A stretch of 64,000 nt of DNA from NCBI RefSeq assembly GCF_031432425.1, contig NZ_JAVKPH010000016.1, positions 1 to 64,000 of the forward strand, in the 5' to 3' direction. How positions within the stretch are numbered: the stretch's first letter is position 1; each line of letters starts with the position of its first letter. Both the position numbers and the translations under genes were made by a program. Below, piece by piece: positions 40,853 through 49,178 of this stretch. The notes below the pieces were generated by a model. It saw only the letters and a list, made by a program, of their open reading frames with translations, searched no databases and was not told where the DNA came from. The stretch comes from Ruixingdingia sedimenti. GTDB taxonomy: Bacteria > Pseudomonadota > Alphaproteobacteria > Rhodobacterales > Rhodobacteraceae.

Positions 40853-41770
40853 TCAGGGCAGGGCGGCGATGAAGCGGGCAAGGGTTTCGGCAAGGCCGGG
40901 GGCCAATGGCAGGTCGGGCTGCGCATAGGTCGCGAGATTCGCGGCGCGGTCGGCGGGGGCCCGGCGCAGGATGTGGTTCATCCCCCCGATCAGCGCCAGT
41001 TCCGCGCCGGGGCGGGCGGCGGCCAGTACCCGGGCCTCGTCCGCGCCGGTCTGCAGGTCGGTCGTCCCGCCCACCACCAGCACCGGCAGCGCGGCGGGAA
41101 GGCGGGCGAGTTCCGCCGCGGGGTCGAGCGGCAGCCAGGACATCATGTAGGGCTGCACCGAGGGACGGTAGAGCGGCATCAGCACGGCGGGCACATCGGC
41201 CACCGGCTGGCCCGATTTCAGCGCGGCGGCGATCCGGGCGGATGCGGCCGCCAGATCGGCGGGCAGCCCGGCCTCGGCCAGTTGGCGGGCGATCAGCACA
41301 TCCGCCGGATGCCCCGCCCCGGCCAGCAGCACGAGCCCCGCCACCGGCGCCTGCCCGGCGGCGAGGGTGGCGACCAGCGCGCCCTCGCTATGGCCCAGAA
41401 GAACGGGCGGGGCGCCGTGCCAGTCCGCCACCGCGCGGGCCCAGGCGGCGGCATCGGCGACATAGGTGCCCAAGCGCAGGTCGGCCTCGGCCGGCGCGGC
41501 GGCGGCACTGGCGCCCACGCCGCGCTTGTCCGCGCGCAGGCTGGCGATACCGTGGCCGGCCAACGCCTCTGCCAGCCGTTTCAGCGCATCGGTCCGCAGC
41601 CCCGGCTGGTTGCCGTCGCGGTCGGTCGGCCCCGATCCGGGCAGGATCACCACCGCGGCCCGCGCGCCATCCGGCGCGAGCCAGGTGCCGGACAGGCCAT
41701 CGACCTGCCGTTCCCCGGCCCCCGCGGCACCGGCGATCAGCAGCGCGGCGGCAAGGGCGCGCAGCATCAT
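40853..41770 (-). CDS. Exported alpha/beta-hydrolase (acyl-esterase-like)
   Basis: The 305-residue product has a signal peptide (MMLRALAAALLIAGAAGAG) and hydrolase motifs VVILPGSGPTDRDGN, SLRADKRGVGAS, the nucleophile LLGHSEGALVA, GGTTDLQTG and the late histidine in IGGMNHIL. The layout matches exported proteins of the EstA/alpha-beta hydrolase type. Its start overlaps the stop of the MFS transporter gene as ATGA, so both are translated together. Confidence 0.75.
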   Translation of the reverse strand: MMLRALAAALLIAGAAGAGERQVDGLSGTWLAPDGARAAVVILPGSGPTDRDGNQPGLRTDALKRLAEALAGHGIASLRADKRGVGASAAAAPAEADLRLGTYVADAAAWARAVADWHGAPPVLLGHSEGALVATLAAGQAPVAGLVLLAGAGHPADVLIARQLAEAGLPADLAAASARIAAALKSGQPVADVPAVLMPLYRPSVQPYMMSWLPLDPAAELARLPAALPVLVVGGTTDLQTGADEARVLAAARPGAELALIGGMNHILRRAPADRAANLATYAQPDLPLAPGLAETLARFIAALP

Positions 41771-42987
41771 GCCTCTTTCGGGCGCGCCACCAGCCAGATC
41801 AGCGCCCCCCCGGCCAGCACGAGGAAGGGCAGCATCGCCATGTTCACCGCCTGCCACCCCGCCTGCGCCGAGCCGCCCGAACAGTTCATCAGCCCGCCCG
41901 AGGCGAAGGAGGCGACCGAGACGCCGCCGAACACGATCAGGTCGTTCAGCCCCTGCATCCGCCCGCGTTCATGCGGCGCATGGGCGGCGGTCAGCATCGT
42001 CGTCGCGCCGATGAAGCCGAAGTTCCAGCCGACACCCAGCAGGATCAGGGCGATGAAGAACTGTTCCAGTTCCACCCCCGACATGGCGACGGCGCCCGCG
42101 GCGGCAAGGATCGCGAGCCCGATCCCCACCACCTTTTCCGCGCCGAGCCGCGCGATCACATGGCCGGTGAAGAACGAGGGCGCATACATGCCGAGCACAT
42201 GGGCCGTGACCACGTTCGCGGCATCCGCCGTCTCGAACCCGCAGCCCACCACCGCCAGCGGCGAGGAGGTCATGACGAGGTTCATCAGCGCATAGGACAC
42301 CGTGGCGCAGATCATCGCCACCGCGATGCGGGGGGTGCGGATCATCTCCCACCGCGTGCGCCCGCGGGGGGTATCGGCGGCCGGCGGCCTGGGGCGAGGG
42401 ATGTCGAGCGCGGCGAAGAGGAACATCCCCACCGCGTTGATCGCGATCACTGCCAGATAGCTGCCGAGGAAGGGGATCACCATCGCCCCCGCGGTCAGCT
42501 TCACGATCTGCGGCCCGACCACCGCCGACAGCAGCCCCCCGGCCATGACATAGGAAATCGCCTTGGGTCGGAAGGCGTCGGATGCCGTATCGGCGGCGGC
42601 GAAGCGGTAGAAACCCTGCGCCGACATATACATGCCGGTGAACAGCGCGCCTATGACGAACAGGGTGAAGGAATTGACCAGCAGCCCCCATGCCCCGATG
42701 CCCGCGCCCACCATGCCGCCCACCGCGCCCGCCACGAACCCCGCGCGCCGCCCGAACCGCTGCATCAGCGCCGAAAGCGGCGTCGCCGACAGCATCGAGC
42801 CCACGACGGTCGCCGAAATCGGCAGCGTCGCCCAACAGGGGTTGGAGGCCAGCGCACTGCCCGCCAGCCCCGCGATGGTGAAGATGATCGGCATCTGCGC
42901 GCCGAGGATCGCCTGCGCCGCCACCAGCACCCAGACATTGCGCCTGGCGCGGGCATCGGTATCGGCAGAGGTAAGGGATGCGGTCAT
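41767..42987 (-). CDS. Major facilitator superfamily transporter
   Basis: The 406-residue protein has twelve predicted membrane segments in two six-helix halves with a central cytoplasmic loop (about 195-215, PRPRPPAADTPRGRTRW). MFS landmark sequences include FGRRAGFVAGAVGG. The substrate cannot be told. It is coupled to the downstream exported hydrolase gene. Confidence 0.82.
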   Translation of the reverse strand: MTASLTSADTDARARRNVWVLVAAQAILGAQMPIIFTIAGLAGSALASNPCWATLPISATVVGSMLSATPLSALMQRFGRRAGFVAGAVGGMVGAGIGAWGLLVNSFTLFVIGALFTGMYMSAQGFYRFAAADTASDAFRPKAISYVMAGGLLSAVVGPQIVKLTAGAMVIPFLGSYLAVIAINAVGMFLFAALDIPRPRPPAADTPRGRTRWEMIRTPRIAVAMICATVSYALMNLVMTSSPLAVVGCGFETADAANVVTAHVLGMYAPSFFTGHVIARLGAEKVVGIGLAILAAAGAVAMSGVELEQFFIALILLGVGWNFGFIGATTMLTAAHAPHERGRMQGLNDLIVFGGVSVASFASGGLMNCSGGSAQAGWQAVNMAMLPFLVLAGGALIWLVARPKEA

Positions 42988-43090
42988 GTCGGGCCCCGGG
43001 GCTGTTGCGGGGGCGGAGCCTAGGCCGCCCGCCCGCCCCCGGCAAGGGGGGCGCCCGGGCGCGGCGCTGCGGCAAAAGCGGCCCCCGCCC

Positions 43091-43119
43091 CTTGCAGCCC
43101 CCGGGGCGCGCCACTAAGA
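43091..43119 (+). promoter_or_regulatory. Possible heat-shock (RpoH-type) promoter of clpP
   Basis: CTTGCA (43091-43096) and CTAAGA (43114-43119) are spaced by 17 bases, about 50 bases before the clpP ATG. The -35 resembles the CTTG core of alphaproteobacterial RpoH promoters; the -10 is only a partial match. clpP is typically heat-induced. Confidence 0.35.
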
Positions 43120-43170
43120 CTCTGGCAACGGTCACATGACATAGATCAGCGAAACAGCAGGCGGACGGAT

Positions 43171-43803
43171 ATGCGCGACCCGATCGACACCTACATGAAC
43201 ACGCTCGTGCCGATGGTGGTCGAACAGACCAGCCGGGGCGAGCGCGCCTATGACATCTATTCCCGCCTTCTCAAGGAACGGATCATCTTCCTTGCCGGGC
43301 CGGTGCATGACGCCATGTCCACGCTGATCGTGGCGCAGCTTCTGTTCCTCGAGGCGGAAAACCCCACCAAGGAAATCTCGATGTACATCAACAGCCCCGG
43401 CGGCGTTGTGACCTCGGGTCTGTCGATCTACGACACGATGCAGTACATCAAGCCCAAGGTGTCGACCCTGGTGATCGGGCAGGCGGCCTCGATGGGCTCG
43501 CTCCTGCTGACGGCGGGGGAAAAGGGCATGCGGTTCAGCCTGCCGAACAGCCGGGTCATGGTGCACCAGCCCTCGGGCGGCTATCAGGGGCAGGCCACCG
43601 ACATCTGGATCCACGCGCAGGAAACGCTGAAACTCAAGCGCCGCCTGAACGAGATCTACGTCAAGCATACCGGCCAGGACTACGAGACGGTGGAGGCCGC
43701 GCTGGAACGCGACAACTTCATGTCCGCCGAGGATGCCAAGGCCTGGGGCCTGATCGACGAGATCGTGGACAGCCGCGGCAAGGCGGAGCCCGAGGCGAAG
43801 TAA
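43171..43803 (+). CDS. clpP: ATP-dependent Clp protease proteolytic subunit
   Basis: The 210-residue serine protease forms the double-ring chamber that works with ClpX. The nucleophile serine lies in GQAASMGSLLL and the histidine in RVMVHQPSGGYQG; IFLAGPVHDAMS and MYINSPGGVVTSGLSIYD are ClpP signatures. clpX follows 124 bases downstream, the usual pairing. Confidence 0.97.
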   Translation: MRDPIDTYMNTLVPMVVEQTSRGERAYDIYSRLLKERIIFLAGPVHDAMSTLIVAQLLFLEAENPTKEISMYINSPGGVVTSGLSIYDTMQYIKPKVSTLVIGQAASMGSLLLTAGEKGMRFSLPNSRVMVHQPSGGYQGQATDIWIHAQETLKLKRRLNEIYVKHTGQDYETVEAALERDNFMSAEDAKAWGLIDEIVDSRGKAEPEAK

Positions 43804-43927
43804 CGGCTGCGCCAGAGGACCGTTCTGGTATTGTGAAGCGGGCGGGGCTGCCGTAGGCTTTTGGCCATACGGCGCCCGGGCGGGGGGGCAGGACCCGCCG
43901 ATGGGGCGAAGGCCAGGGAACGGAACG

Positions 43928-45190
43928 ATGGCGACGAATTCGGGCGACAGCAAGAATACCCTCTACTGCTCTTTCTGCGGCAAGAGCCAGCACGAGGTCC
44001 GCAAGCTGATCGCCGGACCGACCGTGTTCATCTGCGACGAATGCGTCGAGTTGTGCATGGACATCATCCGCGAGGAAACGAAATCCTCCGGCCTGAAATC
44101 CACCGACGGCGTGCCGACCCCGCGCGACATCTGCAAGGTGCTGGACGATTACGTGATCGGCCAGGAACATGCGAAACGCGTGCTGTCGGTGGCGGTGCAC
44201 AACCACTACAAGCGGTTGAACCATTCGTCCAAGGCCGACATCGAACTGTCGAAGTCGAACATCCTGCTGATCGGCCCCACCGGCTGCGGCAAGACGCTGC
44301 TGGCGCAGACGCTGGCGCGGATCCTCGACGTGCCCTTCACCATGGCCGACGCGACGACGCTGACCGAGGCGGGGTATGTGGGCGAGGATGTGGAGAACAT
44401 CATCCTCAAGCTGTTGCAGGCCAGCGAATACAACGTCGAACGGGCGCAGCGCGGCATCGTCTATATCGACGAGGTCGACAAGATCACCCGCAAGTCCGAC
44501 AACCCCTCGATCACCCGCGACGTGTCGGGCGAGGGCGTGCAGCAGGCGCTGTTGAAGATCATGGAAGGCACGGTCGCCAGCGTGCCGCCGCAGGGCGGGC
44601 GCAAGCATCCGCAGCAGGAATTCCTGCAAGTCGACACCACGAACATCCTGTTCATCTGCGGCGGGGCCTTCGCCGGGCTGGAACGCATCATCGCGCAGCG
44701 CAACAAGGGCACCGCCATGGGCTTCGGCGCAGAGGTGAAGGACCCCGACAGCCGCGGCGTGGGCGAGCTGTTCAAGGAACTGGAACCCGAGGACCTGCTG
44801 AAATTCGGCCTGATCCCCGAATTCGTCGGCCGCTTGCCGGTGATCGCCACGCTAACCGATCTGGACGAGGCCGCGCTGGTCACGATCCTGACCGAGCCCA
44901 AGAACGCGCTGGTCAAGCAATACCAGCGCCTGTTCGAGATCGAAGGGGTGAAGCTGACCTTCACCGCCGACGCGCTGTCCGCCATCGCCAAGCGCGCGAT
45001 CAAGCGCAAGACCGGCGCGCGCGGTCTGCGGTCGATCATGGAGGACATCCTGCTGGACACCATGTTCGAACTGCCGGGCATGACCGGGGTGGAAGAGGTG
45101 GTGGTGAACGAAGAGGCGGTGAATTCCGACGTGAAACCGCTGCTGATCTATGCCGAAGCCAAGAAGAAAAAGGAAACCGCGGCCGGCTGA
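43928..45190 (+). CDS. clpX: ATP-dependent Clp protease ATP-binding subunit ClpX
   Basis: The 420-residue AAA+ unfoldase has the N-terminal zinc domain (CSFCGKSQHEV at residues 14-24 and FICDECVELC), Walker A GPTGCGKTLLAQTLA, Walker B GIVYIDEVDK, the pore loop GYVGED and the RIF-type sensor residues. The ATG at 43928 precedes the zinc domain directly. Confidence 0.97.
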   Translation: MATNSGDSKNTLYCSFCGKSQHEVRKLIAGPTVFICDECVELCMDIIREETKSSGLKSTDGVPTPRDICKVLDDYVIGQEHAKRVLSVAVHNHYKRLNHSSKADIELSKSNILLIGPTGCGKTLLAQTLARILDVPFTMADATTLTEAGYVGEDVENIILKLLQASEYNVERAQRGIVYIDEVDKITRKSDNPSITRDVSGEGVQQALLKIMEGTVASVPPQGGRKHPQQEFLQVDTTNILFICGGAFAGLERIIAQRNKGTAMGFGAEVKDPDSRGVGELFKELEPEDLLKFGLIPEFVGRLPVIATLTDLDEAALVTILTEPKNALVKQYQRLFEIEGVKLTFTADALSAIAKRAIKRKTGARGLRSIMEDILLDTMFELPGMTGVEEVVVNEEAVNSDVKPLLIYAEAKKKKETAAG

Positions 45191-45203
45191 TCCCGGCCCG
45201 GGC

Positions 45204-45220
45204 GGCGCCCCCGGGGCGCC
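45204..45220 (+). terminator. Compact GC hairpin after clpX
   Basis: GGCGCCC (45204-45210) and GGGCGCC (45214-45220) pair around a 3-base loop 14 bases after the clpX stop, followed by GTTCTG rather than a long T-run. It is a likely but weak transcription stop. Confidence 0.4.
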
Positions 45221-45286
45221 GTTCTGCCCACTGGACCTTGGCGGGCCGATGGTCCATATCATGGCGGAATCTGCGGAGGACTGCGC

Positions 45287-45661
45287 ATGAACTTCCTGCT
45301 TCGGCTGCTGACCTGGTGGAACAGCCAGACGCTCAACACCCAATTCTTCACCTGGCGCAAGGGCGTGAAGGTGGGCGAGGACGAGCAGGGCAACGTCTAT
45401 TACCGCACCCGCGACGACAAGCGCCGCTGGGTCATCTTCAACGGCGAGATGGAGGCGAGCCGTGTGTCCCCCGACTGGCACGGCTGGCTGCATTTCACCT
45501 GGAACGACCCGCCGACCACCACGCCGCTGCGCCACAAGCCCTGGGAAAAACCGCATCAGGAAAACCTGACCGGCACGCCCGCGGCCTATGTGCCCCCGGG
45601 GTCGCTGCGCCGGGTGCAGCCGGTGGTGCGGCGCGACTATGAGGCGTGGCAGCCCGAGTAA
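45287..45661 (+). CDS. NADH:ubiquinone oxidoreductase subunit NDUFA12 family
   Basis: The 124-residue protein is the alphaproteobacterial homologue of the mitochondrial complex I accessory subunit B17.2/NDUFA12. Signatures are WWNSQTLNTQFFTWRKG, VGEDEQGNVYY, RRWVIFNGEMEASRVSPDWHGWLH (shown in part) and WEKPHQENLTGTPAAYVPPGS. GGAGG precedes the ATG. The mlaD start overlaps its stop (TAATG). This linkage is typical of Rhodobacterales. Confidence 0.95.
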   Translation: MNFLLRLLTWWNSQTLNTQFFTWRKGVKVGEDEQGNVYYRTRDDKRRWVIFNGEMEASRVSPDWHGWLHFTWNDPPTTTPLRHKPWEKPHQENLTGTPAAYVPPGSLRRVQPVVRRDYEAWQPE

Positions 45662-46128
45662 TGGCGGAAAACACCACAGAGGTCATCGTCGGCGGCGCGG
45701 TTCTGGCGGTTGCGATCGGGTTCCTGATCTATGCCGGGCAGTCGGTCGGGCTGGTGCGCGAATCCGGCAGCTACGAACTGCGGGCCAGCTTCCGTTCGGT
45801 CGAGGGGGTGACGGTCGGCACCGATGTGCGGCTGGCAGGCGTCAAGGTCGGCACGGTCACGGCGCTGGCGCTGAATCCGCAAAGCTATTTCGCCGATGCC
45901 ACGCTGGCGATCCGCGCCGGGGTGGAACTGCCCGATGACAGCACGGCGCTGATCTCCTCCGAAGGGCTTCTGGGCGGCAATTTCGTGGAACTGCAACCCG
46001 GCGGATCGCCCTTCAACCTCGAACCCGGGGGCGAGATCGAGGATACGCAGGGATCCGTCAGCCTGATCGCGCTTCTGATGAAATTCGTGGGCTCGGGCGC
46101 CGAGGACGCGCTCAAGGCCGAGGAATGA
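45661..46128 (+). CDS. mlaD: MlaD-family outer-membrane lipid-asymmetry protein
   Basis: The 155-residue protein has an N-terminal membrane anchor (VIVGGAVLAVAIGFLIYAG) and one MCE domain with LRASFRSVEGVTVGTDVRLAGVKVGTV (shown in part) and SEGLLGGNFVELQPGG. In E. coli MlaD binds phospholipids as part of MlaFEDB between the membranes. The other mla genes are not in the window. It is coupled to NDUFA12 upstream and to DUF2155 downstream (ATGA). Confidence 0.92.
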   Translation: MAENTTEVIVGGAVLAVAIGFLIYAGQSVGLVRESGSYELRASFRSVEGVTVGTDVRLAGVKVGTVTALALNPQSYFADATLAIRAGVELPDDSTALISSEGLLGGNFVELQPGGSPFNLEPGGEIEDTQGSVSLIALLMKFVGSGAEDALKAEE

Positions 46129-46496
46129 GGGCGGCGCTGGCCTTGGCGGCCCTGCTGGCCGCCGGCGCCGCGTCGGCGCAGGAAATCGCCAGCGCCCCGG
46201 GCGGCGTGGTGCGCGCGCTCGACAAGGTGTCGGGCGAGACGGTGGACATCGACATCGGCCGCGGGCAGGCGATGCAGATCTGGCGGCTGACGATCCAGAT
46301 CGACGAATGCCGCTATCGCACCGCCGACCCTTCGGCCGAAGCCTGGGCGCATCTGACCATCCGCGACAGCCTGTTGCCCAATCCGGTGTTTTTCGGCTGG
46401 ATGATCGCGTCGAGCCCCGGCCTGTCGGCGATGGACCACGCGCGCTACGACGTCTGGGTGCTGCATTGCAGCACGGATTCGGCATCCGGGCGATAG
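46125..46496 (+). CDS. Exported DUF2155 protein
   Basis: The 123-residue product has a signal peptide (LALAALLAAGAASA) and the DUF2155 core: VVRALDKVSGETVDIDI, IWRLTIQIDECRYR, AHLTIRDS and FFGWMIASSPGLSAMDHARYDVWVLHC (shown in part). Two conserved cysteines probably form a disulfide. The function is unknown, but it is regularly found with mlaD in this group. Its last 52 bases overlap the convergent aat gene. Confidence 0.9.
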   Translation: MRAALALAALLAAGAASAQEIASAPGGVVRALDKVSGETVDIDIGRGQAMQIWRLTIQIDECRYRTADPSAEAWAHLTIRDSLLPNPVFFGWMIASSPGLSAMDHARYDVWVLHCSTDSASGR

Positions 46497-47080
46497 CCGG
46501 GCGGGGCGAAGACCGCCTTGCCCTCCAGCGCCTCGGCCAGCATCCGGCGATAGGCGCTGCGGTCGATTTCCACGCCCCCGAGGCTTGCCAGATGCGGGGT
46601 CAGGAACTGGGTGTCGAACAGCGTGAACCCGCCCGCCCGCAGCCGGTGCATCAGCCAGACCAGCGCGATCTTCGACGCATCGGTACGGCGCGAGAACATG
46701 CTTTCCCCGAAGAACGCCCGCCCCAGAACCACGCCATAGACCCCGCCGACAAGGGTGTCGCCTTCCCACACCTCCTGGCTGTGGGCGGCGCCCATGCGGA
46801 AAAGATCCATGTAGAGCGTGAAGATCGCGCCGTTGATCCAGGTTTCCGGCCGGTCGGCGCAGCCGCGCAGGACGCCCTCGAAATCCGTATCGACGCGCAG
46901 GATGAACCCGCTGTGCCGCACCGCCCGGCGCAGCGAGCGCGAGACATGCAGCCCCCCGATGGGCAGGATCCCGCGGCGGCGGGGATCCACCCAGTGGATG
47001 GTGGGGTCGTCGCGCGCCTCGGCCATCGGGAAGATGCCCGCGGCATAGCCGCGCAGCAGGTGCCCGGCGGTCAGGTGCAT
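46445..47080 (-). CDS. aat: Leucyl/phenylalanyl-tRNA-protein transferase
   Basis: The 211-residue enzyme adds Leu or Phe to proteins with basic N-termini, marking them for ClpAP under the N-end rule. LLRGYAAGIFPMAE, HWVDPRRRGILP, TWINGAIFTLYMDL, GVYGVVLGRAFFGESMFSR and LFDTQFLTPHLASLGG are signatures. It lies 22 bases after accC on the same strand and overlaps DUF2155 convergently. Confidence 0.95.
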   Translation of the reverse strand: MHLTAGHLLRGYAAGIFPMAEARDDPTIHWVDPRRRGILPIGGLHVSRSLRRAVRHSGFILRVDTDFEGVLRGCADRPETWINGAIFTLYMDLFRMGAAHSQEVWEGDTLVGGVYGVVLGRAFFGESMFSRRTDASKIALVWLMHRLRAGGFTLFDTQFLTPHLASLGGVEIDRSAYRRMLAEALEGKAVFAPPGYRPDAESVLQCSTQTS

Positions 47081-47102
47081 GGCCCTGCGCCGCCGGGGCG
47101 GG

Positions 47103-48449
47103 TCATTCGAACTGGGCGGCGAGCCATTTTTCCAGCCAGTGGATGTTGTATTCGCCGTTCTGGATATCGGGTTCCGCCAGAAGGGCGTGGAACAGCGGCA
47201 CGGTGGTTTCCACCCCGTCCACCACCAGTTCCGACAGCGCGCGTTTCAGCCGCGCCAGCGCCTCGGGCCGGTCGCGGCCGTGGACGATCAGCTTGCCAAT
47301 GAGGCTGTCGTAATAGGGCGGGATCGCATAGCCGCCGTAAAGCGCGGAATCCATCCGCACGCCAAGCCCCCCCGGCGCGTGGAACACGTTCACCCGCCCG
47401 GGGCAGGGGGTGAAGTTCGGCAGCCGTTCGGCGTTGATGCGCACCTCGATCGCGTGGCCGTTGATTTCCAGATCGTCCTGGCTGAACGACATCGGCAGGC
47501 CGGCGGCGACGCGGATCTGTTCGCGCACCAGATCGACGCCGAAAATCGCCTCCGTCACCGGATGTTCCACCTGAAGGCGGGTGTTCATCTCGATGAAGTA
47601 GAAGTTGCCGTCCTCGTAGAGGAATTCGATCGTGCCGGCGCCGGCATAGCCGATCTTCGCCACCGCATCGGCGCAGATCTTGCCGATGTCGGCGCGCATC
47701 TTCGGCGTGATGACGGGGCCGGGCGCTTCCTCGAACACCTTCTGGTGGCGGCGCTGCAACGAACAGTCGCGTTCGCCCAGATGCACCGCGTTGCCCTTGC
47801 CGTCGCCGAAGATCTGGATCTCGATATGCCGGGGCCGCTGGAGGTATTTCTCGATATAGACCTCTTCGTTGCCGAAGGCGGCCTTGGCCTCTGCCCGCGC
47901 GGTGCGGAAGGCGGATTCCAGTTCCTCGCGGCTGCGGGCGACCTTCATCCCGCGCCCGCCGCCGCCGGCGGTGGCCTTGATGATCACCGGATAGCCGATC
48001 CCCTCGGCCACGCGGATCGCGGTGTCGAGGTCGGGCACCCCGCCGTCGGACCCCGGGACGACGGGAATGCCGAGCGCCTTGGCCGTGTCCTTGGCGGTGA
48101 TCTTGTCGCCCATGATGCGGATATGTTCGGACGACGGGCCGATGAAGGCGATCCCGTGATCCTCCAGCGCCTGCACGAAGCCCGCGTTTTCCGACAGGAA
48201 ACCATAGCCCGGATGCACCGCCTGCGCGCCGGTGATTTCGCAGGCGGAAATGATGGCGGGCATCGACAGATAGCTGGCCGAGGACGGCGCGGGCCCGATG
48301 CAGACCGATTCGTCGGCCATGCGCACATGCATCGCGTCGGAATCGGCGGTGGAATGGACGGCGACCGACCTGATGCCCATCTCGCGGCAGGCCCGGATAA
48401 CGCGCAGCGCGATCTCGCCGCGGTTGGCGATCAGGATCTTTTCGAACAT
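47103..48449 (-). CDS. accC: Acetyl-CoA carboxylase, biotin carboxylase subunit
   Basis: The 448-residue ATP-grasp enzyme carboxylates biotin on AccB, the first step of fatty-acid synthesis. IANRGEIALRVIRACREMGI, the nucleotide loop TAGGGGRGMK, EKYLQRPRHIEIQ, EMNTRLQVEHPVTE and RINAE are signatures. accB lies eight bases upstream and aat 22 bases downstream; all three read leftwards. Confidence 0.97.
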   Translation of the reverse strand: MFEKILIANRGEIALRVIRACREMGIRSVAVHSTADSDAMHVRMADESVCIGPAPSSASYLSMPAIISACEITGAQAVHPGYGFLSENAGFVQALEDHGIAFIGPSSEHIRIMGDKITAKDTAKALGIPVVPGSDGGVPDLDTAIRVAEGIGYPVIIKATAGGGGRGMKVARSREELESAFRTARAEAKAAFGNEEVYIEKYLQRPRHIEIQIFGDGKGNAVHLGERDCSLQRRHQKVFEEAPGPVITPKMRADIGKICADAVAKIGYAGAGTIEFLYEDGNFYFIEMNTRLQVEHPVTEAIFGVDLVREQIRVAAGLPMSFSQDDLEINGHAIEVRINAERLPNFTPCPGRVNVFHAPGGLGVRMDSALYGGYAIPPYYDSLIGKLIVHGRDRPEALARLKRALSELVVDGVETTVPLFHALLAEPDIQNGEYNIHWLEKWLAAQFE

Positions 48450-48456
48450 CGCGGCC

Positions 48457-48942
48457 TCACTCGACGATCATCAGCGGTGCGCCGTATTCGACCGGGGTGC
48501 CATCGGCGACCAGCACGCGCCGCACCGTGCCCGCGCGCGGGGCAGGGATGTGGTTCATGGTCTTCATCGCCTCGATGATCAGCAGGGTCTGACCCTCGCT
48601 CACCTGCTGGCCGACGGCCACGAAGGCCGTCGCGCCGGGTTCGGGCGCCAGATAGGCCGTGCCGACCATGGGCGAGGTCACGGCGCCGGGATGCTGGGCC
48701 GGGTCCTCTGCCGCAGCCGCCGCGGCAGGCGCGGCCGCGGCGGGGGCCGGGCCGGCCGCCGGGGCCACATGCGTCACCGCCGGGGCCGCGATCACTGTCG
48801 CCTGCTTGACCACCCGCACCTCGAGGCTGTCGTCCTCGCCATATTCGCGCTTCACCGCCAGTTCGGTCAGCTCGTTCTTGTTCAGAAGCTCGGCGAGGGC
48901 CTGGATGAAGGCCACGTCGGACTCATGGGTGTTCTTGGTCAT
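48457..48942 (-). CDS. accB: Acetyl-CoA carboxylase, biotin carboxyl carrier protein
   Basis: The 161-residue protein has an N-terminal helical segment (VAFIQALAELLNKNELTELAV), an Ala/Pro-rich flexible linker (about 60-85) and a C-terminal biotinyl domain with the biotinylated lysine in IIEAMKTMNHI. It opens the accB-accC-aat unit. The 236-base divergent region upstream also carries the preT operator. Confidence 0.96.
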   Translation of the reverse strand: MTKNTHESDVAFIQALAELLNKNELTELAVKREYGEDDSLEVRVVKQATVIAAPAVTHVAPAAGPAPAAAAPAAAAAAEDPAQHPGAVTSPMVGTAYLAPEPGATAFVAVGQQVSEGQTLLIIEAMKTMNHIPAPRAGTVRRVLVADGTPVEYGAPLMIVE

Positions 48943-49109
48943 GCCATCCTCGATACGGTTCTGCGCACCCGTCTTGGCGCGGGGCTGCGGGGCGCGCCGC
49001 TGCGCACCCCCGGGTCGGGTGGCTTATACGTCACCGCGACCGGGCTGAAAAGCGCCAGTTGCAGCCCTGCCTTGGCCGGGCGGGGCGATCTGCCTGTCGC
49101 GGCACAAAA

Positions 49110-49125
49110 TTTACCGTTTGATAAA
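49110..49125. promoter_or_regulatory. RutR-like operator upstream of preT
   Basis: TTTACCGTTTGATAAA matches 12 of 16 positions of the E. coli RutR-type site TTGACCATTTGGTCAA. It lies in the AT-rich core of the accB/preT divergent region, 54 bases before the preT start. Weaker than the sites at 54471 and 56366. Confidence 0.4.
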
Positions 49126-49178
49126 AAAACCGGAACATGGCAGCCTTTCCCTAAAAATAGCGCCACAGGGAGGCCACC

